Assembly (NCBI GenBank): GCA_020635255.1 | Contig: JACKAC010000001.1 | Coordinates: 1,589,501 to 1,653,500 of the forward strand | DNA from: Ignavibacteriales bacterium | GTDB lineage: Bacteria > Bacteroidota > Ignavibacteria > Tepidaquicellales > Tepidaquicellaceae | Direction: 5' to 3' | Length of the DNA: 64,000 nt | Shown: piece by piece, positions 56,512 to 64,000 of the stretch | Layout: every line of letters starts with the position of its first letter | Position numbering within the stretch: position 1 is the first letter of the stretch | Program-made: the position numbers and the translations under genes | Notes under the pieces: model-generated | What the model was told of the DNA's origin: nothing | What the model saw: only the letters and a program-made list of their open reading frames with translations | Database searches by the model: none

Positions 56512-56901
56512 TTATTTTGCAATTGCAGTAATATTAATACCGCTCATATCGGAGGTTACATTGATTGCCGTTGCGCCGCTTTGATCGGTAGCCGATGTGT
56601 ACCATGTTGACACAAAATCTTCATCTTCGTCTTCTGGAAAGCATATTAGTAAATCTATTTCCCCTGATATACCTGTAAATGAATAGTTACCTCCACCGTC
56701 CGTTACAGTAGTACCTAAAACGTTTGACCTGTTATGTTGATAGATCATTACAGTTATTCCTGCAAGGGGTTGACCTTTGCCATAAACGGTTCCACTCACA
56801 TTAGACTGTGGTTTAAAAGATGAGTCTGCATTTACATTAAAACTAAAAATAAATAGGACAGCAAAAAAAAGCGGAAACAAAAAGATTTTTGTGGTTTTCA
56901 T
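56512..56901 (-). CDS. Small exported carboxypeptidase-regulatory-like domain protein
   Basis: About 129 residues from ATG 56901 (MKTTKIFLFPLFF); ATG 56910 is nearly as good, and the far upstream ATG 56982 would put 27 extra residues before the signal peptide. The signal peptide ends near FSFNVNADSS. The mature part is one beta-sandwich domain (SNVSGTVYGKGQPLAGITVM, GGNYSFTGISGEIDLLICFP). It resembles the same domain in the propeller protein at 52888. No sorting domain, so periplasmic or exported; function unknown. Confidence 0.75.
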   Translation of the reverse strand: MKTTKIFLFPLFFAVLFIFSFNVNADSSFKPQSNVSGTVYGKGQPLAGITVMIYQHNRSNVLGTTVTDGGGNYSFTGISGEIDLLICFPEDEDEDFVSTWYTSATDQSGATAINVTSDMSGINITAIAK

Positions 56902-57032
56902 ATTTCTCATTTTTAAATTAATGAATGGTAGATTAAAATTACAATAACAATATATTATTGTCAAGTACCCAAAAAAAATCATTACTAAAAAACAAACAAA
57001 ATATATTAAAATTTATTATTTCTTAATATTAT

Positions 57033-58217
57033 CTAAAAATTCTTCCCGAACTTTATTACATTAAAATTATATTTCTCCCTTATCTTGTCTATTTTCTCCG
57101 TGATCTTTTCAAACTTATCCGTATCGTAGAATAAACTTTCCTGTATCGCTTTGTCTTCATCTATCAATTCATTGAACCTTACACCTATTAGCCTAACTTT
57201 CTTTCCCCTTTCCATTAACTTGTTTAGGAGTATCACCGCGTCACTATAAAAATCCGGTTCGAGATTGGAATACTTTACCGTCGTAAATGATTTTTGATTT
57301 ATTTTAAAATCGAAGTACTTCACCTTCACCGTGATCGTCCTTGCCTTAATTCCATTCTTTCTCATAAGCGCGCATGACCTCTCCAATAAATAGTTCATCT
57401 GCTTCTTTAAAAATTCAATATCGTCCGTATTCTCATTCAGCGTCGTCTCCTTCGAAAGCGATTTCCTGTCACCGCTCTCTGTGTGGACTTCCCTGTTGTC
57501 GACACCATTAGCCACCCTCAATAAGAACGACGAATAATGCCCTATCTCCCTTTCATAAAACTCAACGTCATATTTCAATATATCACGAATGTATTCGATA
57601 TTATATTTGAGAAGCTTCTCTTGTAACTTCTTACCGACCCCCGGTATTCTCTCTATCTTTAGACCGGCAAGGAACTCCTTTTCCTTTCCCGGCTCTACAT
57701 AAGTTATCCCGTCCGGCTTGTTAAAATCCGATGCGATCTTCGAGCAAAGCTTCGTCCCCGATATTCCTATCGAACATGTAATGTCCAGCGTATTTTTTAT
57801 TTCGTCCTTTATTGCTTGGGCTAGTTTCTGCGCGTCATACTCATAATTAAAAAGCACGTCCGTCACATCCATGTATGCTTCATCTATGCTGATCGGTTGT
57901 ATCTGTGAAGTGTAATTCTCGAATATCACTCTCACCTTCTTTGAATAGTCGCCGTACAATCCCCTCGTCCCGCGGATGAACACCGCATCGGGTGCCAGCT
58001 TTATCGCCTTAAATAATGGCATCGCCGTCTTTACTCCCAGCTTCCTCGCCTTGTAATTCGGACACGTTACTATCCCCCGCAGATCCTTCTTCGTACCGCC
58101 GACCACAAGAGGCTTTTCCCTCAGCTTAGGATTGATCGCCTCTTCGCACGACGCAAAAAAAGCATCCATATCGATGTGGAATATAACACGCTTTTTTTCA
58201 TTTGACCCAATATCCAT
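57033..58217 (-). CDS. dinB: DNA polymerase IV (Y-family)
   Basis: 394 residues. Translesion polymerase. The catalytic carboxylates are in FHIDMDAFFASCE and PISIDEAYMDVT. The helix-hairpin-helix region is IPGVGKKLQEKLLKYNIEYI, and the little-finger domain shows SLSKETTLNENTDDIEFLKK. The C-terminus is short and lacks a clear beta-clamp motif of QLxLF type, ending IKFGKNF. Transcribed alone. Confidence 0.95.
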   Translation of the reverse strand: MDIGSNEKKRVIFHIDMDAFFASCEEAINPKLREKPLVVGGTKKDLRGIVTCPNYKARKLGVKTAMPLFKAIKLAPDAVFIRGTRGLYGDYSKKVRVIFENYTSQIQPISIDEAYMDVTDVLFNYEYDAQKLAQAIKDEIKNTLDITCSIGISGTKLCSKIASDFNKPDGITYVEPGKEKEFLAGLKIERIPGVGKKLQEKLLKYNIEYIRDILKYDVEFYEREIGHYSSFLLRVANGVDNREVHTESGDRKSLSKETTLNENTDDIEFLKKQMNYLLERSCALMRKNGIKARTITVKVKYFDFKINQKSFTTVKYSNLEPDFYSDAVILLNKLMERGKKVRLIGVRFNELIDEDKAIQESLFYDTDKFEKITEKIDKIREKYNFNVIKFGKNF

Positions 58218-58352
58218 AATAATCTAAGGTTATCTAAAATTAAACATTTCCTAAAACATTATCCACAGATTCCGAAGGAATATCAGTGTTCAAACTTATA
58301 TGAAAATCATCTCTCAAGTATTAATTCTTAGTGGCCATGTGTAAATCATCGG

Positions 58353-58410
58353 CCCCGACGAGTCGGGGTAAAATTGTGAGGCTTTTTGCGCTCCTCCGAT
58401 TCGTCGGAGG
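58353..58410. repeat. Two adjacent GC-rich perfect palindromes
   Basis: CCCCGACGAGTCGGGG (58353-58368) and CCTCCGATTCGTCGGAGG (58393-58410) form strong hairpins in an otherwise AT-rich gap. No T tract follows, so they are not ordinary terminators. The rest of 58218-58606 has no gene; a CCGAGCAA word occurs twice (near 58424 and 58478). Similar to the hairpin group before tRNA-Ser in kind, not in sequence. Confidence 0.6.
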
Positions 58411-58606
58411 ACGGGGAAATATTGTCCGAGCAATACTTACTAACAAATTATTTAAGTAATTAAATGCGAGTTTATTTCCCGAGCAAAAAACGGAACAATT
58501 GTTAGATGATTTACACCTTGAGCCTACATACCACTATGTATCAAGATTATGTTTAATTTCTTACCCATATTCCCTATTTTTCCGAAAACCCAAATCCCCT
58601 TTTCCC

Positions 58607-60508
58607 ATGAGCAAATTCAAGTTTTCCCAGCGCCTCCATTACAAATTCGATAACATTATGTCCCGCGGCGCGGCGGCTCTTATCGGATGGCTCGGTATTG
58701 CATCGCTTTTGCTTATCGTCATTGCAAGCTTCATTGTGGTCGTCGGGCACATTCATCCGGCAGATACACCTGAAGATATGGGATTCATCGAAGCCACATG
58801 GCAGAGCCTGATGCGTGCAATAGATTCGGGAACTATAGGCGGTGATATAGGCTGGGGATACAGGATTGTAATGCTGGGCGTAACTGTGGGCGGTATATTC
58901 GTCGTCAGTATTCTTATAGGTGTAATAACAAGCGGTATAGAGTCCAGGCTCGATACCATGCGCAAGGGACGGTCATTCGTGATAGAGAAAGGACACACGC
59001 TCTTACTGGGCTGGTCTAATAAGATCGTACCCATAATATCAGAACTTATCGTAGCTAACGAAAACCAGAAAAACCCCTCCGTTGTCATACTTGCCGGTAA
59101 AGACAAAGTTGAAATGGAGGACGAGATACGTGAAAAAATTCCTAACTTAAAAAATACACGGGTGATCTGCCGGAGCGGAAGCCCCCTCGACCTTACCGAC
59201 CTGCAGATCGTAAATCCAAACGATGCTAAATCCATTATCATACTTGCGCCGGAAGACAATAACCCCGACATCGATGTCATAAAAACCGTTCTCGCAATTA
59301 CGAACAGTCCTAAACGAAAGACCGGAAAATACCACATCGTCGCCGAAATAAAAGACGAAAAGAATCTAGAGGTTGGAAGCATAGTCGGTGGTGAAGAAGC
59401 CGTGCTCCTGCTCGGCGAAGACCTCATCTCCCGTATTACAGTGCAGACGTGCCGGCAGTCCGGGCTCAGCGTTATCTATACGGAACTCCTGGACTACGGT
59501 GGTGACGAGATCTACTTCTCCCGCGAGCCAAAGCTCATCGGCAAAACATACAAAGACGCAATCTACTCTTACGAAGACTCTGCCATTATGGGCATAAAAC
59601 AGGGCGACGGCGAAGTGCTGATTAATCCGCCGATGGATACGGTGCTGACCGACGGCGCCGAGGTAATTGCTGTCTCAGAAGATGACGACACCGTCCGCCA
59701 TTCCGGGAAGACCTCATTCGGCACTATCGAAGACACCATCGTGAATCCCGTTCCCGCGGGGCAAAAGCCCGAACGGACTCTCATTATCGGGTGGAACCAG
59801 TCCGGCGACTCTATCGTGACGGAACTCGATACATACGTTGCGCCGGGATCGGAAGTCGTGATCGTGGCTGATACCCCCTTCGTAGAAAACGAGCTGAACA
59901 ATATTAACCACAGGATCGGTAATCAGAAGATCACTCACATTCGCGGAAACACCACCTCGCGTGACATGCTCGAATCGCTGGATCTCCCGTCCTACGACCA
60001 TATTATCGTCCTCTGCTACTCCCGTATATACGACATGCAAAAGTCCGACGCAATGACGCTCATCACGCTTCTCCATTTGCGCGATATTTCGCAGAAGCTC
60101 GGCACAACCTTTAATATAGTGAGTGAGATGCAGGACATCGGTAATAAGGAACTTGCGGAGGTCACAAAGGCGAACGACTTCATCGTTAGCGACCGTCTCA
60201 TCAGCCTCATGCTTGCCCAGCTCTCCGAGAGCCGGGACTTAAAGGATGTCTTCGATCAACTGCTCAACGCGGAGGGTTCGGAGATATATCTAAAACCTGT
60301 GACGGACTATGTAAAGACCGGTGTGGAGATGGATTTTTATACGGTGCTGGAGTCGGCGGCGCGCAAGGGGCAGACCGCGCTCGGCTACCGCAAGTCCGAG
60401 CACTTCGACAGCCCGGAACACGCTTACGGTGTGAACCTCAACCCTGTAAAGTCAAAGAAAATTACATTCAATGAGCGCGATAAGGTGATCGTGCTGGCGG
60501 AGGATTAA
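58607..60508 (+). CDS. CASTOR/POLLUX-like ion-channel protein with RCK-type domains
   Basis: About 633 residues from ATG 58607 (MSKFKFSQRL); the upstream ATG 58499 adds a segment that lacks conserved features. Two to three membrane helices (AALIGWLGIASLLLIVIASF and GVTVGGIFVVSILIGVITSG) flank a pore-like loop (IDSGTIGGDIGWGYR). Two RCK/TrkA-N-like Rossmann domains follow (HTLLLGWSNKIVPIISELIV and RTLIIGWNQSGDSIVTELDT). This is the architecture of plant CASTOR/POLLUX nuclear cation channels and their bacterial relatives. Probable role: gated potassium or calcium flux. Confidence 0.88.
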   Translation: MSKFKFSQRLHYKFDNIMSRGAAALIGWLGIASLLLIVIASFIVVVGHIHPADTPEDMGFIEATWQSLMRAIDSGTIGGDIGWGYRIVMLGVTVGGIFVVSILIGVITSGIESRLDTMRKGRSFVIEKGHTLLLGWSNKIVPIISELIVANENQKNPSVVILAGKDKVEMEDEIREKIPNLKNTRVICRSGSPLDLTDLQIVNPNDAKSIIILAPEDNNPDIDVIKTVLAITNSPKRKTGKYHIVAEIKDEKNLEVGSIVGGEEAVLLLGEDLISRITVQTCRQSGLSVIYTELLDYGGDEIYFSREPKLIGKTYKDAIYSYEDSAIMGIKQGDGEVLINPPMDTVLTDGAEVIAVSEDDDTVRHSGKTSFGTIEDTIVNPVPAGQKPERTLIIGWNQSGDSIVTELDTYVAPGSEVVIVADTPFVENELNNINHRIGNQKITHIRGNTTSRDMLESLDLPSYDHIIVLCYSRIYDMQKSDAMTLITLLHLRDISQKLGTTFNIVSEMQDIGNKELAEVTKANDFIVSDRLISLMLAQLSESRDLKDVFDQLLNAEGSEIYLKPVTDYVKTGVEMDFYTVLESAARKGQTALGYRKSEHFDSPEHAYGVNLNPVKSKKITFNERDKVIVLAED

Positions 60509-60521
60509 TAAATAACACCCG

Positions 60522-60572
60522 GTTGTCATTGCCTACCTGTCGCAGGCAGGCGAGGGAAGCGTAGCGAAGCCC
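60522..60572 (+). repeat. Degenerate REP-like copy carrying a second palindrome
   Basis: The start GGTTGTCATTGC and the end GAGGGAAGCGTAGCGAAGC match the repeat described at 60576. They are separated by an added piece containing CCTG-TCG-CAGG, which itself pairs as GCCTACCTG/CAGGCAGGC. It looks like one palindromic repeat inserted into another. Confidence 0.65.
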
Positions 60573-60575
60573 TAG

Positions 60576-60700
60576 ATAATTCTCCCGGTTGTCATTGCGA
60601 GGGAAGCGTAGCGACGAAGCAATCTCCTGATACCTTTGGACTTAAAAACGATTAAAACAAGTTTCTCTCTTTGCGTAAACTGAATGCGTAAAATACCATG
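60576..60700 (+). repeat. REP-like unit A with copied gene leader
   Basis: 125 bases nearly identical to 60707-60830. It starts with the palindromic core at 60592-60626 (TCATTGCGAGGGAAGCG..., ending GAAGCAATCTC, with ATTGC/GCAAT pairing). It continues through a leader (GTTTCTCTCTTTGCGTAAAC) to ATACCATG at 60693-60700. The ATG is a copy of the GIY-YIG start codon but is followed by the next unit instead of the gene. The repeat period is 131 bases. Confidence 0.85.
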
Positions 60701-60706
60701 ATTAGA

Positions 60707-60830
60707 ATAATTCTCCCCTTTGTCATTGCGAGGGAAGCGTAGCGACGAAGCAATCTCCTGACACCTTTGGACTTAAAGCGATTAAAACAAGTTTCTCTCT
60801 TTGCGTAAACTGAATGCGTTAAATACCATG
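60707..60830 (+). repeat. REP-like unit B, joined to the GIY-YIG gene
   Basis: The second direct copy, differing from unit A at only a few positions. Its palindromic core is at 60723-60757, and its final ATG (60828-60830) is the start codon of the GIY-YIG gene. An A/G-rich six-base joint (ATTAGA) separates units A and B. Confidence 0.85.
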
Positions 60831-61118
60831 CCAAGAAACTATTATATATACATTCTCGCAAATAAGACTCACTCTGTTCTATATACCGGTGTAACCAATA
60901 ACCTCATTGCGCGTGTACTTCAGCATAAAGAACAAAAAACAGAGGGCTTTACTAAAAGGTACAAGGTTACAAAACTGGTTTACTACGAATCCACAACAGA
61001 TGTCAGTCAAGCTATTACACGTGAGAAACAGATCAAAGGCGGATCGAGGCAAAAGAAAATAGAGCTGGTTAAATCACTAAATCCAGAATGGAAAGATCTC
61101 TCTAATGATTTCATATGA
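60828..61118 (+). CDS. Single-domain GIY-YIG nuclease (UPF0213/YhbQ type)
   Basis: About 96 residues from ATG 60828; an upstream in-frame ATG at 60801 lies inside the repeat. The GIY-YIG signature appears as YYIYILANKTHSVLYTGVTN, followed by the catalytic Arg in LIARVLQHK and the Glu in AITREKQIKGG; TKRYKVTKLVYYES is the family's middle strand. Such proteins are small DNA endonucleases of unclear role. The gene begins exactly at the end of a tandem REP-like repeat and is followed 30 bases on by an inverted copy of the repeat core. Confidence 0.9.
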   Translation: MPRNYYIYILANKTHSVLYTGVTNNLIARVLQHKEQKTEGFTKRYKVTKLVYYESTTDVSQAITREKQIKGGSRQKKIELVKSLNPEWKDLSNDFI

Positions 61119-61148
61119 ATTTAAGATTCTATGTTTACTCCTTGAGGG

Positions 61149-61184
61149 GATTGCCGCGCTCCGTTGCACTTCGCTCGCAATGAC
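61149..61184 (-). repeat. Inverted REP-like core downstream of the GIY-YIG gene
   Basis: Reads GATTGCCGCGC...TCGCTCGCAATGACA on the plus strand, which is the reverse complement form of the core in units A and B (TCATTGCGAG...GCAATC), with a diverged middle. The GIY-YIG gene is thus bracketed by oppositely oriented copies. Confidence 0.75.
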
Positions 61185-61916
61185 AAGCGTGGTAGTTTTT
61201 TCTTTTTTTCAGCAACAATAATATGATGTCAATGAGCGTCGTGCAGGTCGGCGAGGATCCGCTCCGCTGTGTGTGCAGGCGGTGAGGCAAGTGAACGCGC
61301 GCAGACCTTCCAGTATCAGGTGAAGACCTGACTATTTAACATATTTACTTTTCTATAATGGCAGAGAATCACCTCTCACCATGGTAGGTTGATTTAAAGA
61401 ACGGTACGGGCGCCTCACGTGTCCGCCCAATTTACACATGTTCCAAGTATGGGTTGATTTAAAGTTCGGCGACAATAACTACCGAATCTTCTGCTATCGG
61501 TTGATTTCTCCGAAGGTCCATAGGACTCTTCGAGAGTGCCTACGGCAAAAGTTCGGCGACAATAATAGTGTTGTTGGTGACGGTTCATTTTTATTCACCT
61601 ATAACACCAACAACGGCGTTTAAAGGGGTTTTATTTTTTAACCCCCCTCTTTCCCTCTACGAGGTCGTAGACCCACTTTCTAAAAGGGGGGATGTGTGAT
61701 GTTATTGTCCCATTTTACACATGTTCTAATCCCGTCAAGGACGGAACGCGGAACGGATGCTTTCTAAGAAGAAAGCCTGCCGCTTGTAGGTTGATTAGGT
61801 AAGGCAAAGCCTTCCTGAAATTGGTATAAATTTAGATGGAAATAGTGATGGAAGCAAATGAGAAAGGGTTAGATACGTATATATACCTTTTATTGAAAGA
61901 CGGAGAAGCATCAAAA
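61185..61916. other. Gene-free stretch with degenerate direct and inverted repeats
   Basis: No convincing gene. AAAGTTCGGCGACAATAA occurs twice (61461-61478, 61548-61565). GGTTGATTTAAAG occurs at 61387 and 61452, with shorter forms at 61499 and 61787. TTTACACATGTTC occurs at 61431 and 61714. A ten-base inverted repeat GTTGTTGGTG/CACCAACAAC lies at 61570-61579 and 61605-61614. The repeats are irregular in spacing and are not a CRISPR array. They look like the remains of small palindromic elements. Confidence 0.6.
61642..61691. repeat. Nested long hairpin element
   Basis: An outer arm pair CCCCCC/GGGGGG (61642-61647, 61686-61691) encloses a perfect inner stem TCTACGA/TCGTAGA (61656-61662, 61665-61671). 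The whole resembles a short palindromic repeat element rather than a terminator. Confidence 0.55.
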
Positions 61917-62138
61917 TCATTTAATTCTTTTATATTTATATTTATCTCTGATATGCTTACCTAAATATGTTCCTTTTGATCTTGCATCTAAGAAATTTTG
62001 AAAAATCATTTCAGAAACATTATAATATTCATATATAGATCTGTTCTTAAATTCTACAACTAGAATTTCTTCAACATAATCATATCCAATACTTCTTATT
62101 GTAGATGAACGAACATCTATCATTTCAATATTATTCAT
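61917..62138 (-). CDS. KTSC-domain protein
   Basis: 73 residues, essentially one KTSC domain: SSTIRSIGYDYVEEILVVEF, the central YxY motif in SIYEYYNVS, and SKGTYLGKHIRDKYKYKRI. The domain also occurs at the C-terminus of some lysyl-tRNA synthetases and has been proposed to bind RNA; no activity is proven. It begins six bases after the stop of the OLD-family gene, so the two are almost certainly one operon. Confidence 0.85.
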   Translation of the reverse strand: MNNIEMIDVRSSTIRSIGYDYVEEILVVEFKNRSIYEYYNVSEMIFQNFLDARSKGTYLGKHIRDKYKYKRIK

Positions 62139-62144
62139 AGTGAT

Positions 62145-64000
62145 TTAATTTAGTGCAAATTTCAGTATTCTTTCAACTAAATCAGACAATGTCTTAGATC
62201 TCACACCTTTATCCCACGCTATATCTAACATTTTTGCAATTGCCAATGGATTTTTTTTCAAATCGCCAACGTTGTCATAGAATTTAAAGGCTTCCCTCTT
62301 GTATATATCAAAATTTTCCCCTAATTCAACCTGAATTGTTTTTTCTATATTTTCTTTCCAACAGACTAAATTGTCTTTATAAATGTTTTCAGTTGGCCAT
62401 TCGTCTTCGTTTTCATGACCTTGTATTTTTAATATATTTTTATTGTCTTCTCTATGTTTCGCAATCTCACTTTCACTAGTCTTATCTGTATCTCCATCAA
62501 ATATCACAAAACAAGGAATTTCTAGAAGACGAGCAATTATTAGTGGCTTAATCAATCTATTTTTTCCATTTGTGTAAACTATATGACACCCAAGTTCTCT
62601 AAAATAATTTAATTTTTCTGTTAAAATTAAATATGATGTTAAATAAGCTAAATCCGCTTCACCTTCAACTAAAATTAATATTTTACAAAAATACATTTCA
62701 TTTATTATAGGATTCAAAGACGGATACATTTTAGCAACAATCCCTGAAGATTTAACAGGTTTATCATCAATTTTAGCAAGCTCTTCAGCCAATTCTTCAT
62801 ACTTTAAATATTTTATTGTTGTAAAACTTGGATCACCATTCTCTTTCACGATTCTTATCTTTTCAAAATCATCGCCGGGAATAAATAATGGACTGTGAGT
62901 ACATACAAGAATTTGTGAATCCTTTTCAGCCAAATCAATTAATGTTTCCGCAAGGTATCGTATTTGTGGCGGATGTTGGTAAATTTCTGGTTCTTCTATT
63001 CCCATTATGAGAGTGGGTGAATTCTCAACATCCAAAGTCGAAATTTCTTCTAACAATGCTAGCATGTATGAACGTTGCAACCCATGCCCAAATCTTGTTA
63101 ATTCGCTTTCAAATCCTCGCTCTTTAATTTTTAAAAACGCATGTGGCTCATCAATGCTTATTGCTCTCTCCACATCACGCTTCCATTCAAGTAAAGCCTG
63201 AATATTTGGTTTGTACCATTTGGCAAGTCTTTTTTGAAGTTTTTCGGAAATGTCTTTCAACACTGCTTGATGATCATCTACCATTTTATTATACTTTTCA
63301 GTAACATCATTCATCATTTCTTTTATATTTTCATAAAAATTAACTCTTCCGCGTATTGTTCTCTCTAATAATACTCCGAGAGAAGAATATCTTGACTCTT
63401 CACTTTCTTCTATAAAATCCTTAGACGCGGGTATAAATACCCATTGAACGAAAGGTGCTAACTTACTCACCCTAGTAAAACCATAAAAATGATCTTCACT
63501 TTTTATCACTATACATTTGTCTTCCCTTTGAGATTCATATTCTTGCAAAGCATCTTTCATTCTAACTTTCGTTTTTACATTAGGAAGATCATTATATTTT
63601 TCTTTTAATTTACCATAGATATCTTTTAACTCATCGGCAGATGCATTTTCTTTAAACTTCTCAAAATATTTTCTAAAATCATTAAATCCTAAGCGATTCC
63701 CATACTGCTTTACTTCAACTTCCCCTGTTTCCTTATTGAATTTCGCCTCAGTTGTAATAATAAGTTTATCATGTCTAACATAATCTGACAGTTCTTCTTT
63801 TGCTTTATCAGACAGGTCTGTAAATGTAACAGTAATCCTAATATCGTCCTCTATATTTTTATGGTGAAAATCATCCATCGAAATGTTATTGACATCTATT
63901 TTTGTATCTTTAGAATGTCTAAAAAAGATGTTCAACGCACATAAAATAGTAGACTTTCCTGCACCATTAGCTCCAACAAAGCAATTATATTTATCAAAAA
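62145..64000 (-). CDS. OLD-family ATPase/TOPRIM nuclease, 5' partial
   Basis: The frame runs off the window edge. The TTG at 63935 is not the start, because the Walker A motif GANGAGKST is encoded in frame just upstream, between 63935 and 64000. The ABC-like ATPase half also has LIMGIEEPEIYQHP (Walker B) and VCTHSPLFI (H-loop). The C-terminal TOPRIM half has LILVEGEADLAYL (Glu) and CFVIFDGDTDKTSES (Asp pair). OLD nucleases act in phage defence (P2 OLD, GajA of Gabija) or DNA repair. No UvrD-like GajB gene is seen; the neighbour is a KTSC protein. Upstream partners are outside the window. Confidence 0.88.
   Translation of the reverse strand, partial: FDKYNCFVGANGAGKSTILCALNIFFRHSKDTKIDVNNISMDDFHHKNIEDDIRITVTFTDLSDKAKEELSDYVRHDKLIITTEAKFNKETGEVEVKQYGNRLGFNDFRKYFEKFKENASADELKDIYGKLKEKYNDLPNVKTKVRMKDALQEYESQREDKCIVIKSEDHFYGFTRVSKLAPFVQWVFIPASKDFIEESEESRYSSLGVLLERTIRGRVNFYENIKEMMNDVTEKYNKMVDDHQAVLKDISEKLQKRLAKWYKPNIQALLEWKRDVERAISIDEPHAFLKIKERGFESELTRFGHGLQRSYMLALLEEISTLDVENSPTLIMGIEEPEIYQHPPQIRYLAETLIDLAEKDSQILVCTHSPLFIPGDDFEKIRIVKENGDPSFTTIKYLKYEELAEELAKIDDKPVKSSGIVAKMYPSLNPIINEMYFCKILILVEGEADLAYLTSYLILTEKLNYFRELGCHIVYTNGKNRLIKPLIIARLLEIPCFVIFDGDTDKTSESEIAKHREDNKNILKIQGHENEDEWPTENIYKDNLVCWKENIEKTIQVELGENFDIYKREAFKFYDNVGDLKKNPLAIAKMLDIAWDKGVRSKTLSDLVERILKFALN

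Noticed and set aside
60693..60745. Short open frame from the ATG of repeat unit A
   Set aside because: It runs into the next repeat copy and stops within a few codons; it is a copied start codon without a gene.
61380..61800. CRISPR array
   Set aside because: Direct repeats are of 9-18 bases, irregularly spaced and of several unrelated kinds; no cas genes are present.
61836..61964. 42-codon plus-strand open frame starting MEIVMEANEKG
   Set aside because: It overlaps the 3' end of the KTSC gene on the other strand, has no recognisable motif and is too short to support alone.

Overview
The window looks like a chromosomal segment of a free-living Gram-negative bacterium of the Bacteroidota/Chlorobiota/Ignavibacteriota group. 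Three things support this. Five secreted proteins end in a type IX secretion (T9SS) C-terminal sorting domain with the NYPNPFNP core that is especially common in Ignavibacteria. Most genes lack a Shine-Dalgarno sequence. All four tRNA genes have a TTG-N20-TAnnTTTG-like promoter, the form used by the primary sigma factor of this group. LPS-type glycan genes and many lipoproteins confirm an outer membrane. The exact taxon is an inference.

Layout. 0-8.6 kb: end of a lipoprotein gene, tRNA-Asn, tRNA-His, an ECF sigma factor/anti-sigma/thioredoxin lipoprotein operon, dxr-rseP, tRNA-Ser with a duplicated leader, a helical-repeat protein, a lipoprotein and a TPMT-like methyltransferase. 8.7-13.2 kb: tRNA-Leu, clpX, an acyl-CoA carboxylase beta subunit and, convergent with it, a clpB gene that stops after its first ATPase domain. 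13.3-20.4 kb: a cell-surface glycan cluster (three GT2 glycosyltransferases, MsbA-like exporter, O-antigen ligase-like protein) interrupted by a T9SS-sorted protein. 20.4-31 kb: DUF1844 protein, nadK, beta-carbonic anhydrase, an FG-GAP secreted protein, xerD-like recombinase, a PgpH-like HD phosphodiesterase, a Cys/Met PLP enzyme and a P-domain secreted protein. 31-43 kb: TPR protein, DUF255 thioredoxin-like protein, aconitase, a rhodanese-fold lipoprotein without the catalytic Cys, an M23-like lipid-free envelope protein, exonuclease III, an MDR oxidoreductase, envelope-stress-like small proteins, lpdA and DUF2905. 43-56.9 kb: three more secreted proteins, a sixA-ppk1 operon whose first gene has lost its ATG, a cyclase/acyl-CoA synthetase operon, an orphan peptide-binding lipoprotein and a TrmB-type regulator. 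57-60.5 kb: dinB and a CASTOR/POLLUX-like ion-channel protein.

The last 3.5 kb differ in character. A single-domain GIY-YIG nuclease gene sits between oppositely oriented copies of a palindromic REP-like repeat, one of which is tandemly duplicated together with the gene's leader and ATG. It is followed by about 0.8 kb of degenerate direct and inverted repeats, and then by a two-gene unit of an OLD-family ATPase/TOPRIM nuclease (5' end beyond the window) and a KTSC-domain protein. This is the best candidate for an undescribed mobile or defence-like system here.

Functionally, the segment mixes core housekeeping (isoprenoid synthesis, proteostasis, TCA cycle, NADP synthesis, polyphosphate metabolism, DNA repair) with envelope biogenesis and secreted adhesin-like or propeller proteins. 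No transposase, prophage or CRISPR array was found.
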